Below are positions 8,661 through 17,817 of a DNA stretch of 35,531 nucleotides, piece by piece; within the stretch, counting starts at the first letter, position 1; the number at the start of each line of letters is the position of its first letter. A program made the position numbers and the translations under genes. The notes under the pieces are model-generated. The model ran no database searches and had not been told where the DNA came from. It saw only the letters and a program-made list of their open reading frames with translations. This DNA comes from JACDHG01 sp963815295 (GTDB lineage: Bacteria; Actinomycetota; Actinomycetes; Propionibacteriales; Nocardioidaceae): contig CAWFFZ010000015.1 of assembly GCA_963815295.1 (NCBI GenBank), positions 1-35,531 on the forward strand. The letters are read 5' to 3'.

Positions 8661-9457
8661 ATCCCATCGGCGTGACCGTGTTGGTAGTGGTCGTCGTCCT
8701 GATCGCAGCCGTGCTGCTCAGCGCTCGCGTACTCCGGGAGTACGAGCGGGGTGTCTGGTTCCGGCTGGGCCGCCTGCGTCCGATTGCGGGCCCGGGGCTG
8801 GTGCTGCTGATCCCATTCGTCGACAGACTGATCCGGGTCGACCTCCGTACGGTCACGCTCACCATTCCGCCGCAGGAAGTCATCACCCGCGACAACGTTC
8901 CCGCTCGAGTCAACGCGGTCGCCTACTTCCGCGTCGTCCAACCAGACCTCGCCATCACCAAGGTCGAGGCCTATGCGGTTGCCACATCGCAGATCGCGCA
9001 GACCACACTCCGATCGGTGCTCGGTCGTGCCGAACTCGACACCTTGTTGTCCGAACGGGATGTGCTCAACGACAACCTCCGCCGCATCATCGACGAGCAG
9101 ACTGAACCTTGGGGCATCAAGGTCACCACGGTCGAGATCAAGGACGTCGAGATACCCGAGGCCATGCAACGAGCGATGGCGCGAGGTGCCGAGGCCGAGC
9201 GCGAACGGCGGGCCAAGGTGATCTCTGCCGAAGGCGAGTTCCAGGCGTCGAAGAAACTCCTGGAGGCCTCGGAGGTTCTGAGCCGCAATCCCGCGGCCAT
9301 GCAGCTGCGTTACCAGCAGACCCTGGTCGAGCTGGGGGGTGAGAAGTCCACGGTCGTGTTCCCCCTGCCGCTCGACCTGGTCGCGCCGTTCATCCAGTCG
9401 ATCGGCGCTAAAGGCGACAAGAACGGCGAAGGACGGCACGAGCGAGCGGACGGCTGA
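8657..9457 (+). CDS. Slipin / SPFH-domain membrane protein
   Basis: A 266-residue stomatin-like protein. The GTG start 8657 overlaps the previous stop (GTGA) and follows GAAGGAAGG; the frame is open farther upstream but runs inside the previous gene. The protein has one N-terminal helix (about 5-23), then the SPFH domain (EYERGVWFRLGRL, PGLVLLIPFVDRLIRVDLRT, QEVITRDNVPARVNAVAYFR), then the coiled-coil region rich in Ala/Glu/Arg (ARGAEAERERRAKVISAEGE). These motifs are those of bacterial slipins (p-stomatin type), which form oligomeric membrane scaffolds. No NfeD partner lies next to it; the partner here may be the qNOR or the Cys4 protein. Its end overlaps the converging gene by 50 nt. Confidence 0.88.
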   Translation: MNPIGVTVLVVVVVLIAAVLLSARVLREYERGVWFRLGRLRPIAGPGLVLLIPFVDRLIRVDLRTVTLTIPPQEVITRDNVPARVNAVAYFRVVQPDLAITKVEAYAVATSQIAQTTLRSVLGRAELDTLLSERDVLNDNLRRIIDEQTEPWGIKVTTVEIKDVEIPEAMQRAMARGAEAERERRAKVISAEGEFQASKKLLEASEVLSRNPAAMQLRYQQTLVELGGEKSTVVFPLPLDLVAPFIQSIGAKGDKNGEGRHERADG

Positions 9458-10500
9458 CGCTGCCAGCGTTCCGGGACACTCCTCTAGGACGTCGGCTCGG
9501 GTCGGGCCCGCCGAGAACCGCCTCCCCCAGCTGACTCAGGAAGTCCACGCAGCCCGGTAGAGATCGGAGCTGCGCGTCGATGGTTTCGTTGATGTCCGGC
9601 TCGTTCATCCAGGTCGCCGGCGGCTCGTCGCACAGCGAGACCAGAATCCGCTCAGTGACGTTCGACAGGTGCTGGGTCAGGAGCCCGATGAACAGGTCCC
9701 GCGGTTCCGTTTCGGCGATGCCACCTGCCTCTTTGTAGGTGGCCCACAGCTTGCGCATTCCTTCGACCTCGCCGCTGGCGAAGACCTCGATGACTCTGCC
9801 CAACTCGGAACTGGCCTTGGTGGGACTGGCGTTGTCCCAGTCGATGAGCGCTGGACCGTCTTTCGTGACAAGGACGTTGTACGGACCGACATCACTGTGG
9901 GAGACCACCAGGTCGGGTGCCTGCCCGAACGCGGCAACGATCCGATCGGACAGGGCGAGAACATCGGCCAGCCGTTCCCGCATGACCGGCACCCATGGTC
10001 GACCCATCGCTTCGCCCCGGCTCAACCACTCTGTCCAGACCTCGGTCGCATGCACCCCCAGCCAACGCCATTTGGGCCGACGCGCGGCCTCGGTGATGGG
10101 TTCCAGCCGATGCAGCGTTGACATCGTTGCTGCCAGCCAACTCGTGATGTCGTCTGCAGCCAGGAGGCTGCGGTGTTCCAGCCACTCACAGACCCGGAAA
10201 GTGCCGTGCGCTCCGACCTCGGCCGCCCAGCAGAAGAGCGGGTCTGACGGCCTGACCGGGATGCTGGTACGGATCCCCGCCGCATGGGCCTTTTCCTCAT
10301 ACCGCATTGCGAATTCGATCTCGACCTGTTGCTCAGGATGCTCATCGCGCCACAGTCGCCTGACGAGGTACTGACGTTTGTCGTTCGTAGCTTCCATGTC
10401 TCGAACGATGCGGCCTGGATGGGCTCGAGGTGCCCAGCGGAGACCCGAGCGCGAACTGTCGGGCGACCGCATCGGCGAGATCGATAGACGAGTTCGTCAA
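9408..10500 (-). CDS. APH-family phosphotransferase (aminoglycoside phosphotransferase fold), two frameshifts
   Basis: The catalytic part is clear: the loop HSDVGPYNVL (Brenner-type HxDxxxxN), then the metal-binding Asp in IDWDNASP. This is the APH/choline-kinase fold; the substrate cannot be told and is not necessarily an antibiotic. The simple reading starts at the ATG 10397 (MEATNDKRQYLV). However, the two other frames give a better family N-terminus: LADAVARQFALGSPLG, then LEPIQAASFETWKLRTTN, then QYLVRRLWRDE. Adding one G/C near 10434 and one near 10375 joins them and puts the start at a TTG 10500, three bases after the corA stop, so the two may be one operon. The C-terminal 25 residues overlap the slipin gene and are doubtful. 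Confidence 0.72.
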
Positions 10501-10503
10501 GCC

Positions 10504-11532
10504 CTACAGCCACTTCTGCCGTTTGAAGATGATGAAGAGAACGACGGCGAACGCCACCATGATCGTCACCGACGCCACGACTCCGGACTGCGTGCCGGAG
10601 CCTGGAAACGGCACGTTCTGACCGAAGAAACCGCTGACCGCCGTGGGAACTGCGACGATCGCTACCCAGGCAGTGATCCGGCGCATGTCGTCGTTCTGCC
10701 GGACCGCTGTCGAGGCCGCCTTCTCCGCAGCCAGGGTCAGGTGGGTGGAGGTGCGCGTCTGGTAGAACTCGATGACCCCGTGCAGGAAGTCCCGTTGTCC
10801 GTCCGCCATGGTGCGGACGACATCGAACTGGTCGGCGATGTCCGCGAAGAGCGGCGGAGCGGAAGCGGGCAGAAAGCGCACCAACCGTGCCATCCGGCCG
10901 TACGACGCGCTGCTGTGCGCGGCCATCGTCCGCACGGCCAGAAGCTCATACCAGGCTTGGAACAACTCTTCGAGGAACGCCTCCGTGTCGTCGAGTTCCT
11001 CGTCGAGCATGACGCGTTGCTCGAGTCGCCCGGACTCCTTGGCGAGACTGGCCACCAGCTCCGACTCGCGCCGGATGAGCGACGAGACGATCCAGTGGGA
11101 CAACTCGTACGGCGAGTCGATGTGCAGGTGCTTCTCGTCGATCCGCCGGAGCACCGCCTCGGTGTCCAGGAAGGCGACCTCGGGCTTGACGACCGGGTTG
11201 AGCGGCCCGTGCACGGTGACGAGATAGTTCCGTCCGATGAACTGGTCGAGCTCCACGTAGTGCACATGTCCGCGGCGGCCGACCTCTGGCGCGTGCAAGA
11301 CGGTGAACACATGGTCGGGGTACACGTGCACCTTGGAGACATGGTTACGTTCGACACAATCGCGGACAGCGATCCGGTGGAACCCGAAGACCTTCTCGAG
11401 CACCTCGACAGCGCGCGCGTCGCAGACGGCGATGTCGACCCAGATAACGGCGTCCGGACGTTCGAGGAGGCCCGGCAGTTCCTCGACGTCGTGTCGCTCC
11501 ACACCCGAGTCGCAGATCGCCAGCACGTTCAT
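10504..11532 (-). CDS. corA: CorA-like divalent cation channel with GQN in place of GMN
   Basis: The 342-residue protein has the CorA layout. It has a large soluble N-terminal domain (VLHAPEVGRRGHVHYVELDQ, then NYLVTVHGPL), a long helical region (residues about 170-280), and two C-terminal helices (about 285-303 and 317-334) ending in the basic tail FKRQKWL. CorA proteins pass Mg2+ (or Co2+, Ni2+) through a pentameric pore. The signature tripeptide after the first helix is normally GMN; here it reads GQN (SGFFGQNVPFPG, residues about 304-306). The reading frame is intact and good on both sides, so this is not a frameshift effect. Ion choice may therefore differ. Start ATG 11532 has a purine-rich leader. 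It precedes the APH-like gene. Confidence 0.87.
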   Translation of the reverse strand: MNVLAICDSGVERHDVEELPGLLERPDAVIWVDIAVCDARAVEVLEKVFGFHRIAVRDCVERNHVSKVHVYPDHVFTVLHAPEVGRRGHVHYVELDQFIGRNYLVTVHGPLNPVVKPEVAFLDTEAVLRRIDEKHLHIDSPYELSHWIVSSLIRRESELVASLAKESGRLEQRVMLDEELDDTEAFLEELFQAWYELLAVRTMAAHSSASYGRMARLVRFLPASAPPLFADIADQFDVVRTMADGQRDFLHGVIEFYQTRTSTHLTLAAEKAASTAVRQNDDMRRITAWVAIVAVPTAVSGFFGQNVPFPGSGTQSGVVASVTIMVAFAVVLFIIFKRQKWL

Positions 11533-12509
11533 TCAGCCGCCTTTCTCCGAGGACCCGCGGGCAAGGCCGCACCTGCGCTTGGGCCCTGGTTGAGGCTTAC
11601 CACGGGCCGAGGGTCCCCGGGCGGACGGACGCTAATCGTCGCTGAGAATGTGCCGCCCTATCGGCTCCAGCGCATCGCGAGCCACAATCTCGGTCGCGAG
11701 GGTCGCGTTCTCTGCGGTGAGCATTACTGCGCGGGTCCGGGTAACCGCATCTCGACAGGTATCGACGCCACACCCGAGCCCGCCGGCGCACCTGGAGCGG
11801 ACGACCGGCCAACTCCCGGTGAACAGGAGTCCGTAGGTCCCTGGGGCGGTTGTGCCCTTTGCGCGGGTTCGTTACGTTCAGCTACGAACGATCGCGGAGA
11901 GCGACCAACCGGTCGGAGTGCTGGGCGAGAATGCTGCATCACGCGCCTGGTCTCGCCTCCCAGTCGGATCAACACGGGGGAGGAGACTTCATGCCGCTGC
12001 CACTGCCGGCCGGCCCGGACTATCCACTGTGGATGCCGCCGGACGGACTTCTGGACCGCACGAGAGGTGCCCTGACCGACCACCCTCGAGTAGCGACGCG
12101 AGCGCCACGCAGCTCGTCGGGGGAAGTGCAGCACCGGGCTCCTGCTCAACGACACGCAGAGGAAGCTGGTAGCCAGCGGTCGTCGGTCTCGACGTAGAAC
12201 CCCTCACCCGCGTCACCTCCGCTGCTGCCAGTCGGCCCAACATCGCAACACGACTCAAGCAGGGCTGTAAAGCGACCAACCACGGGTGAACTGGGTGCTC
12301 CACGCGACAGGTGGCACTTGACCTGCTCGGAGACGCGAGAGCTGCGTGGATGTGTGGAGCCTGGCCCGCACGGGCGGGGACCAACAGAGCAGTCACCACG
12401 CCCATGGCCCGGTTCGGCAGGCCCCACTAGGGCATCGCCATCGTGTGAGCGGGGTCGCGACCTTCGCGTCCCCATCGGAGCACCGTCAGCCAGTCGGACT
12501 CGAGGTTCA
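11533..12509. other. Long stretch without a confident gene
   Basis: About 980 nt separate corA from the next minus-strand gene. A minus-strand open stretch (about 11640-11850) contains RTRAVMLTAENATLATEIVA, which looks coding but has no clear start. The plus strand has one short frame with a strong ribosome site, listed separately. With the frameshifts seen elsewhere, a broken gene may hide here. Confidence 0.4.
11991..12197 (+). CDS. Possible short ORF with strong ribosome site (68 aa)
   Basis: The ATG at 11991 follows GGGGGAGGAG at 11976-11985, an excellent ribosome site. The product begins MPLPLPAGPDYPLWMPPDG and then becomes Arg/Ser-rich without recognisable family. The front looks like a real protein start and the rest does not, so it may be the first part of a frameshifted gene. 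No function can be given. Confidence 0.25.
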   Translation: MPLPLPAGPDYPLWMPPDGLLDRTRGALTDHPRVATRAPRSSSGEVQHRAPAQRHAEEAGSQRSSVST

Positions 12510-13313
12510 TCAGGACCCATCAAGCGGCGCGTGCGCGCGGCAGAACCTGCGCACGGCGTCGTTCACCCGGTCTGGTCGCTCGAGGTTGCTCACGTGGCCA
12601 GCCCCCTCGATCACGATGAGCTCGGCTCCCGGGATCGCCTCCTCGAACTGCCGGGCTACCGCGAGTGGCGAGCGAGCATCCACGCTGCCCCAGATCAGCA
12701 GCGTGGGCACGGCGATCCGAGGCAGCAGGTCGCTCAGATCGGCCTCCGCCATGATGGCCAACTCGTGCCCGAGGCTTGCGGGCCGGACGTCTGCCGCCAT
12801 CGCGGTGAGCATGGGCACGTATTCGGCCGGCGGATCACCCGCGAAGAGTCCCGGGAGTGTGGGGTCGAATTCCCCGGACGGAGCGGCGAGCATTCGGCGT
12901 GTCCCTTCGACCCGCGCGCGCACCTCGTCTCGGGGTAAGGAACCCTTCCAGCCGGCGTAGGTGTCGATCATGATCAGGGTCGCGACGAGCTCAGGGCGAC
13001 GTCGGTAGAGCTCGAGCACCACGGTGCCACCCCAGGACAGGCCGGCGACATGCGCCGGCCCCAGTTCGAGCGCTTCGATCAGCGCTGCGAGCGCGTCTGC
13101 GAACCCGGCCAGGTCGAAGCTTTCAGGCAGATCGGACGACCGTCCGGTTCCTGGTTCGTCCCATGCCACCACGGTGAACTCGTCGGCCAGGCCGGCAAGC
13201 TGCGGTTCCCACATGCGACTGTCCACGGCCGCGCCATGGACGAAGACCAAAGGCGGCCCCTTACCGACCCGCTCATAGGCGATCGTGACTCCGCCGGCCT
13301 CGACAAATTCCAC
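12510..13313 (-). CDS. Alpha/beta hydrolase
   Basis: An intact 267-residue alpha/beta hydrolase starting at GTG 13313 (VEFVEAGGVTIAYERVG). The oxyanion stretch is LVFVHGAAVDSRMWEPQ, the nucleophile elbow is GLSWGG, the acid is the Asp in LLIWGSVDARSP, and the His lies in GAGHVSNLERPD. Order and spacing of the triad are normal. The cap region (about 125-190) is helical and variable. Enzymes of this group hydrolyse esters, lactones or C-C bonds of small compounds; the substrate is unknown. It follows the hypothetical gene at 13359-13940 on the same strand after 45 nt, so they may be co-transcribed. Confidence 0.88.
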   Translation of the reverse strand: MEFVEAGGVTIAYERVGKGPPLVFVHGAAVDSRMWEPQLAGLADEFTVVAWDEPGTGRSSDLPESFDLAGFADALAALIEALELGPAHVAGLSWGGTVVLELYRRRPELVATLIMIDTYAGWKGSLPRDEVRARVEGTRRMLAAPSGEFDPTLPGLFAGDPPAEYVPMLTAMAADVRPASLGHELAIMAEADLSDLLPRIAVPTLLIWGSVDARSPLAVARQFEEAIPGAELIVIEGAGHVSNLERPDRVNDAVRRFCRAHAPLDGS

Positions 13314-13358
13314 GGTGAAGAAAGTACCCAGTCCGAGGAGGAGTGAAGGGGGCGCGGG

Positions 13359-13940
13359 TCAGATCTCTCGCCAGGTCTCGGCGAACGCCAGCGCGGCGGA
13401 GCTGCCGAACCATCCCTCCGGCTGATGGATCTCGCCTCGCGCTGCGACACCGTTCACGCGCACCTCGGCTGCGGCACAGGGGCAGGCGACGACGGAGGTT
13501 TCGAAGCCGGTGAGCTGCGTCGTCACCTGGAAGCAATCGAGCAGGTCACGCCATTCGAGCTCGATGGTCGTCGTGTCGGCGACACAGGTGATCCGGTGGA
13601 ACTGGTCGCCGCCCGAGACCTCGACGAACCGGGCCGGAACCTTGGGGCCGGTCTCGATGCCGTGGCCGCGGATCGTGTCGTAGTCGCGATAGAAGTGCTC
13701 CCAGACGTAGTCGGCCAGCTCCGGGTTGTCTGTGTAGATCCCGACCGGCGCCCCGGAACCGAGTCCCGTCTCGTCGGGGTCGACCCAGATCAGCAACGCG
13801 CAACCCGAGCCGACGGGCGAGTATCGCGCGGTCCACATGCTCGCCAAGACGACGATGTCGTCGCTGCGGGGGCGATAGAGAACGATCATCGGATTCTCGC
13901 CGGCGATCTTGATGCCGTGCTGGGCGATGGGCTCGAACAC
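13359..13940 (-). CDS. Conserved hypothetical protein (193 aa)
   Basis: The start chosen is GTG 13940, with AGGAG six bases before it (VFEPIAQHGIKIAGENPMIV). The frame is open farther up but looks non-coding there. The protein appears soluble with alternating strands, aromatic residues and charged turns (YVWEHFYRDYDTIRGHGIE, then FVEVSGGDQFHRITCVAD). The latter half holds a Cys pair in VVACPCAAAEVRV. No signal peptide, helix or known catalytic motif is seen. I cannot name its family. It precedes the alpha/beta hydrolase by 45 nt. Confidence 0.7.
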   Translation of the reverse strand: MFEPIAQHGIKIAGENPMIVLYRPRSDDIVVLASMWTARYSPVGSGCALLIWVDPDETGLGSGAPVGIYTDNPELADYVWEHFYRDYDTIRGHGIETGPKVPARFVEVSGGDQFHRITCVADTTTIELEWRDLLDCFQVTTQLTGFETSVVACPCAAAEVRVNGVAARGEIHQPEGWFGSSAALAFAETWREI

Positions 13941-14212
13941 GCTGTCTCCTGATCTGCAGTCGGTTCCCCGGCGCTCGAAGCAGCTGGCGCCGGACACCTC
14001 GAATGCTCGCACTGCGTGGGCAGGACGGCACACCGTGGAACCGAGCCGCCGCGCGGGTCGGCAAGACGTCTGTCCGTGCCAAGTGCCGAGCGGACACCGC
14101 GGCGCGACTTCACCGGTTCTCCCCCGCCTCGGATGCGGCGGATGACCACTTGTCCCAAGGTGCAATCAGCAACCGGATTCGCCAGTCAGCGCCATCTCCG
14201 GCGGCGCCGGCG

Positions 14213-15316
14213 TCAGCGCCCCGCCGCCGGCTCCGCTGGCTGTTGTGTGCCGCCTTCGGCGGCCGCTGCCTCGGCCTTGGCCTCGTTGACCGCCGCCTGC
14301 GCCAACTTGGCGAGCTGATCGGCGGTCGTGACTGACTCGCGGTTCGGCTGGGCGCCAGGCGTGAGCTCTCGGCCGCCCTCCCTGACGTCGATTTCCGGCG
14401 ACGGGCTAGCAGCCTCGTCTTGGTCTGTCGCGGGTGCCCCACTCTCGGAGTTGTCGGCGAAGGCGTCACTGATGGTGCGGATCGCCTGGGTGAGCTCACC
14501 AGGGATGACCCAGAAGGTGTTTCCGGCTTTCGCCAAGTGAGGCAGCGTCTCCAAGTACTTGTAGGCCAACACCTTGGGGTCTGCGTTGTTGCGGTGGACG
14601 GCCTGGAAGACCAGGTCGACCGCCCTGGCTTCACCGTCGGCTCGGAGTATCGCGGCCTGCTGGTCGCCCTGGGCAACCAGAATCTCTTGCTGGCGAGTGC
14701 CTTCGGCGGTGAGGATCTTGGACTGTCGGTCCCCTTCGGCATGCAGAATGGCTGCGCGCTTGTCGCGCTCGGCCCGCATCTGCTTCTCCATGGCCTCTTT
14801 GATGGTGATTGGCGGGTCGATCGCCTTGATCTCAACCCGGTTCACCCGGATTCCCCACTTACCTGTCGCCTCGTCCAGCACGATGCGCAGGCGAGTGTTG
14901 ATTTCTTCACGTGAGGTCAGCGTCTGCTCGAGATCCATGCTGCCGATCACGTTGCGCAATGTCGTGACTGTGAGCTGGTCGATGGCCTGCAGATAGTCCG
15001 CGATTTCGTACGCGGCGGCCCGGGGTTCGGTGATCTGGAAGTACAGCACCGTGTCGATGTTGACCACCAGATTGTCCTCGGTAATCACCGGCTTCGGCTG
15101 CGATGAGAACACCTGTTCCCGCACGTCGAGTTTGGTGTTGATCCGATCCACCATGGGAATGATGAAGTTCAGACCCGGTTGCAGCGTCGTGTGGAAGCGG
15201 CCGAAGCGCTCCACGTTGTAACGGCGCGCCTGCGGGACTACCCGCACCGATGCCACCACCACAAACACCACCAGGATCGCCGCGATGACGATCGGCACCA
15301 ACAGGTTCAGGTCCAT
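14213..15316 (-). CDS. SPFH/stomatin-family protein (band 7), partner of NfeD
   Basis: A 367-residue protein starting at ATG 15316 (MDLNLLVPIVIAAILVVFVV) behind GGAGG; the longer frame upstream is rejected. One N-terminal helix (about 4-25) is followed by the SPFH domain (RYNVERFGRFHTTLQPGL, PVITEDNLVVNIDTVLYFQI, LRNVIGSMDLEQTLTSREEI) and a long coiled coil with repeated AEG/DGE steps (about 180-250). The Ala/Glu-rich tail after about 290 is likely disordered. With the NfeD gene 31 nt upstream it forms the classic NfeD-SPFH pair that organises membrane microdomains. It is of the longer QmcA/YbbK-like kind, unlike the shorter slipin at 8657. Confidence 0.9.
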   Translation of the reverse strand: MDLNLLVPIVIAAILVVFVVVASVRVVPQARRYNVERFGRFHTTLQPGLNFIIPMVDRINTKLDVREQVFSSQPKPVITEDNLVVNIDTVLYFQITEPRAAAYEIADYLQAIDQLTVTTLRNVIGSMDLEQTLTSREEINTRLRIVLDEATGKWGIRVNRVEIKAIDPPITIKEAMEKQMRAERDKRAAILHAEGDRQSKILTAEGTRQQEILVAQGDQQAAILRADGEARAVDLVFQAVHRNNADPKVLAYKYLETLPHLAKAGNTFWVIPGELTQAIRTISDAFADNSESGAPATDQDEAASPSPEIDVREGGRELTPGAQPNRESVTTADQLAKLAQAAVNEAKAEAAAAEGGTQQPAEPAAGR

Positions 15317-15347
15317 GGCTCCTCCACTGTCGTCTCCGGGCGCGTAC

Positions 15348-15785
15348 TCATGGCAGAAGCTCGCGGGGATACACAATCGCCGTCGCGCCGTCGATCTCCA
15401 TCACATCCACCGGCGTCCCGGGCGGGATCACATGGTCCTCGTCGAGCGCACGCGCCGACCACACCTCACCGGAAATCTTGACGAGTCCCTGCGTACCGGT
15501 TACCTCCGCGATGACCAACGCCTTCTTCCCGACCAGCGCAAAGCTGCCCTCCTGCACCACCGGGGCATGAGTCATCTGTCGTCGTGCAACCGGTCGGACG
15601 ATCACCAATCCGACCGCACCCGCGATCGCGAAGGCGAGAAGTTGCGCCAGCACAGGGCCGCCCAAACCGGCGACGATCGCAGCGACGAGCGCCGAGGCTG
15701 CGAGCAACCCGAACGCCAGGGTGAGCGTGAAGAATTCTGCTACGCCCAGGGCGCCAGCGGCCAGCAACCACGCGATCCACGGCAT
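15348..15785 (-). CDS. NfeD-family membrane protein
   Basis: A 145-residue protein (MPWIAWLLAAGALGVAEFFT). The start is ATG 15785, or GTG three bases earlier, behind AGGAGG. It has helices at about 4-22, 28-45 and 50-67, then a soluble OB-like domain of about 70 residues (EGSFALVGKKALVIAEVTG, then GEVWSARALDEDHVIPPGTP, then VDVMEIDGATAIVYPREL). This is the short NfeD form without the protease part. It is the first gene of a two-gene unit with the SPFH protein. Confidence 0.9.
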   Translation of the reverse strand: MPWIAWLLAAGALGVAEFFTLTLAFGLLAASALVAAIVAGLGGPVLAQLLAFAIAGAVGLVIVRPVARRQMTHAPVVQEGSFALVGKKALVIAEVTGTQGLVKISGEVWSARALDEDHVIPPGTPVDVMEIDGATAIVYPRELLP

Positions 15786-15799
15786 CACAGGGGCCTCCT

Positions 15800-16570
15800 G
15801 TCACCGACTACAACCTCGAAGCAGCCCGCTTGCGCACGCGACGCGTCATCCGACAGCCCACCAAGCCGTGGCCACCCCAATCGGCTCCATTCTCTCCCTC
15901 ATGCCAATTCCTTCCATGAGAGCCTGTGGCCGGGCCAGGCCGCCACTGGCTGATCCACCGAGCACGGTCAGTTGCGTGGCACGTGGGTGGTGACCAAGCG
16001 GAGTCTTGATCGACAGCACCAGCGGCACTTTCCCGACGCCGATCGCAGCCCGATCCCGCTGGACGGGAGCATCGAGCGGTCGTCCTGGCCAGGAGAGGGT
16101 CCAGCCGAGAGCCGCCGACGAAGGACCCCGCGAGCCGACAGGACCGTGGAGGACGTTCGTCGACTGTGCCCACGGAGACCGTCAGCACAACGAGGCCCGC
16201 GAACAGGCCAATGACAAGGAGTGCGACGATTCTGGTCCCTGGCGCTGCTAACTCGGCCGTGACTTGGCTGGAGCGGGGAGCCGAAAGTCCTGGACGTACA
16301 CGTAGGCCACCGGCCGCCGCAGGGCAAGTCCCCACCGCGACCCGCTGCCGGGGTATCGGTGGTACCACCCATCTCTGGCTTCAGCAGTGCCCGCGGATCC
16401 GTACACCGTGGGATCGCGCCGGATGTCACGATCGACCCCGAGGACATCAGTTACGGCGCCGGCGTTTGCCGAAACCTGGCGCGAGATGTGAGGCTCCTGA
16501 CTCTCTGGTGCACGGGCTCAGGCCGGCCACCGCCGTGACCGCGACGCGAGTACGTCCTGCTGCTTGCATT
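15800..16570. other. Unassigned stretch with a possible membrane-protein remnant
   Basis: No confident gene is seen in about 770 nt. One minus-strand frame (about 16170-16270) gives a convincing helix (RIVALLVIGLFAGLVVLTVS) preceded by APGT and followed by polar residues. Another gives VPLVLSIKTPLGHHPRATQ near 15960-16020. They lie in different frames and could be parts of one frameshifted gene, or chance. Confidence 0.35.
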
Positions 16571-16579
16571 GCGCCACGC

Positions 16580-16852
16580 TCAGACCATTGTGGCCACCAG
16601 GTCGACGATCACGTGCGTCTTGGTAGAGGCGTAGAGCTTGACCTGACGACAATGATGAGCGAATCGTGCTGCGTAAGGATCCTCAGGCACGATTCCAGCC
16701 TCCACGTTCGGGACATCGATCATCAGCCGGATAGCGGCCGACACCAGCACGATGATGATCAGCACAGTCACCGTGATGCCGACGAGCCACGGCGTCCGCC
16801 GCGGTCGTTCTGCCTCGGCTGGCGGGTCCATCGGAATCGTCTGATCGGCCAT
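16580..16852 (-). CDS. Small single-helix membrane protein (90 aa)
   Basis: It starts at ATG 16852 (MADQTIPMDPPAEAERPRR), behind GAAAGG. A Pro/Glu/Arg-rich N-terminus is followed by one strong helix (about 23-45, WLVGITVTVLIIIVLVSAAI) and a polar tail (PNVEAGIVPEDPYAARFAHH). The last 25 residues look less natural, so the end may be shifted. No family is recognised. The gene diverges from the small gene at 16958, with about 105 nt between the starts. Confidence 0.5.
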   Translation of the reverse strand: MADQTIPMDPPAEAERPRRTPWLVGITVTVLIIIVLVSAAIRLMIDVPNVEAGIVPEDPYAARFAHHCRQVKLYASTKTHVIVDLVATMV

Positions 16853-16957
16853 TGAATCGACCTTTCGTGGGGTGGCGCTCGCCAGCATTCCAGGACAAGT
16901 CGTCTCGGTCACCTGTGTTCCTGCGGGGAGTTGGAACGTTCGGGCTACGCTGCGACG

Positions 16958-17206
16958 ATGATGTCGCCGAGGACGAAACGGCCGTGGTGGCAGGTATCGA
17001 AGACGCCTCGGTCCGCCTTCGTCTTGGGAAGTGTCGCGCTACTGATTTGCGTCGCGACTCTTGTGCGTGTGTTGGCAAAGGGAGTGTGGCTGGTGTTCGA
17101 CGTCCTCTATCTCGCTGGCGCAGTGCTACTGGCCTTCGTGTTCTTCGCTAGCGGAATCGCTCAGGTCAAGCGGGGTAGCGCTCCCGCACGAGACACCCCT
17201 CGCTGA
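16958..17206 (+). CDS. Small two-helix membrane protein (82 aa)
   Basis: Two ATGs are possible, 16958 and 16961; the frame upstream (MERSGYAAT) is less likely. The basic front (SPRTKRPWWQVSKTPRS) is followed by two close helices (about 17-36 and 40-62, FDVLYLAGAVLLAFVFFASG) and a short basic tail. This is a credible small inner-membrane protein but of no known family. No ribosome site is clear; a leaderless transcript is possible. Confidence 0.45.
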   Translation: MMSPRTKRPWWQVSKTPRSAFVLGSVALLICVATLVRVLAKGVWLVFDVLYLAGAVLLAFVFFASGIAQVKRGSAPARDTPR

Positions 17207-17817
17207 GGATGCCTAGCACCTGCTCGCCTGCCATCACGGCGTCGGGTGTCGGCCGTCGACGAGCGGTTCTTTCTGGCTGAGCCGCCAACCCATGAACATG
17301 CAGTCCGACCGCGTGTAAGAGAAGGACGGATTCTGTTCTAGGTAACGGCATTCGTGGAACGACGAAGGGACCTAGCTACGCCACGAGCACAGATGGCACC
17401 GAGCGGCCCTGGTGGCGAGCGCTGTTGCCCGGGTTGCACCGAGGCTGAGGAATTCGTCTAGTGCTCCTCTTTGCTGCCTCGTACTTCTGAGGCCAGGTAG
17501 GGCGTTCAGTCAAAGTCGCTTCAGCAACCTTGAGTCGACCGAGTGCGCTGCCTACATTCGACCATTGCGGTGCGCAGGATTCGTAGGACTTTGCGCGTGA
17601 TCATCTCGCTTGTGGCCCTTGCGCCCCTGTCGACGACCTCGTGGCTGGCCTGCGAAGCGACTCGCCGGGGGGTGGCGCTCGGATTCAGGCTGGCTGCAAC
17701 AAAGGACACCTCATGCCTGGTGCGGCCGAGATGTTCCAGCTTGGTTTGTCGCCACGAACCAGGCACGACATCGGCAGGGCGCGTCGTTGGACGGTCAGGG
17801 GCCTAGCATCTGGCGGC
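17207..17817. other. Intergenic stretch without recognised gene
   Basis: Six hundred bases lie between the small membrane protein and the adenylate cyclase. Short open frames are low-complexity and without ribosome sites. It should hold the cyclase promoter; no clear motif was seen. Confidence 0.4.

Noticed and set aside
10378..12075. 565-residue plus-strand frame opposite corA
   Set aside because: It lies antisense to the clear CorA and APH genes, is Arg/Asp/Val-rich as expected of a high-GC shadow frame, and has no motif.
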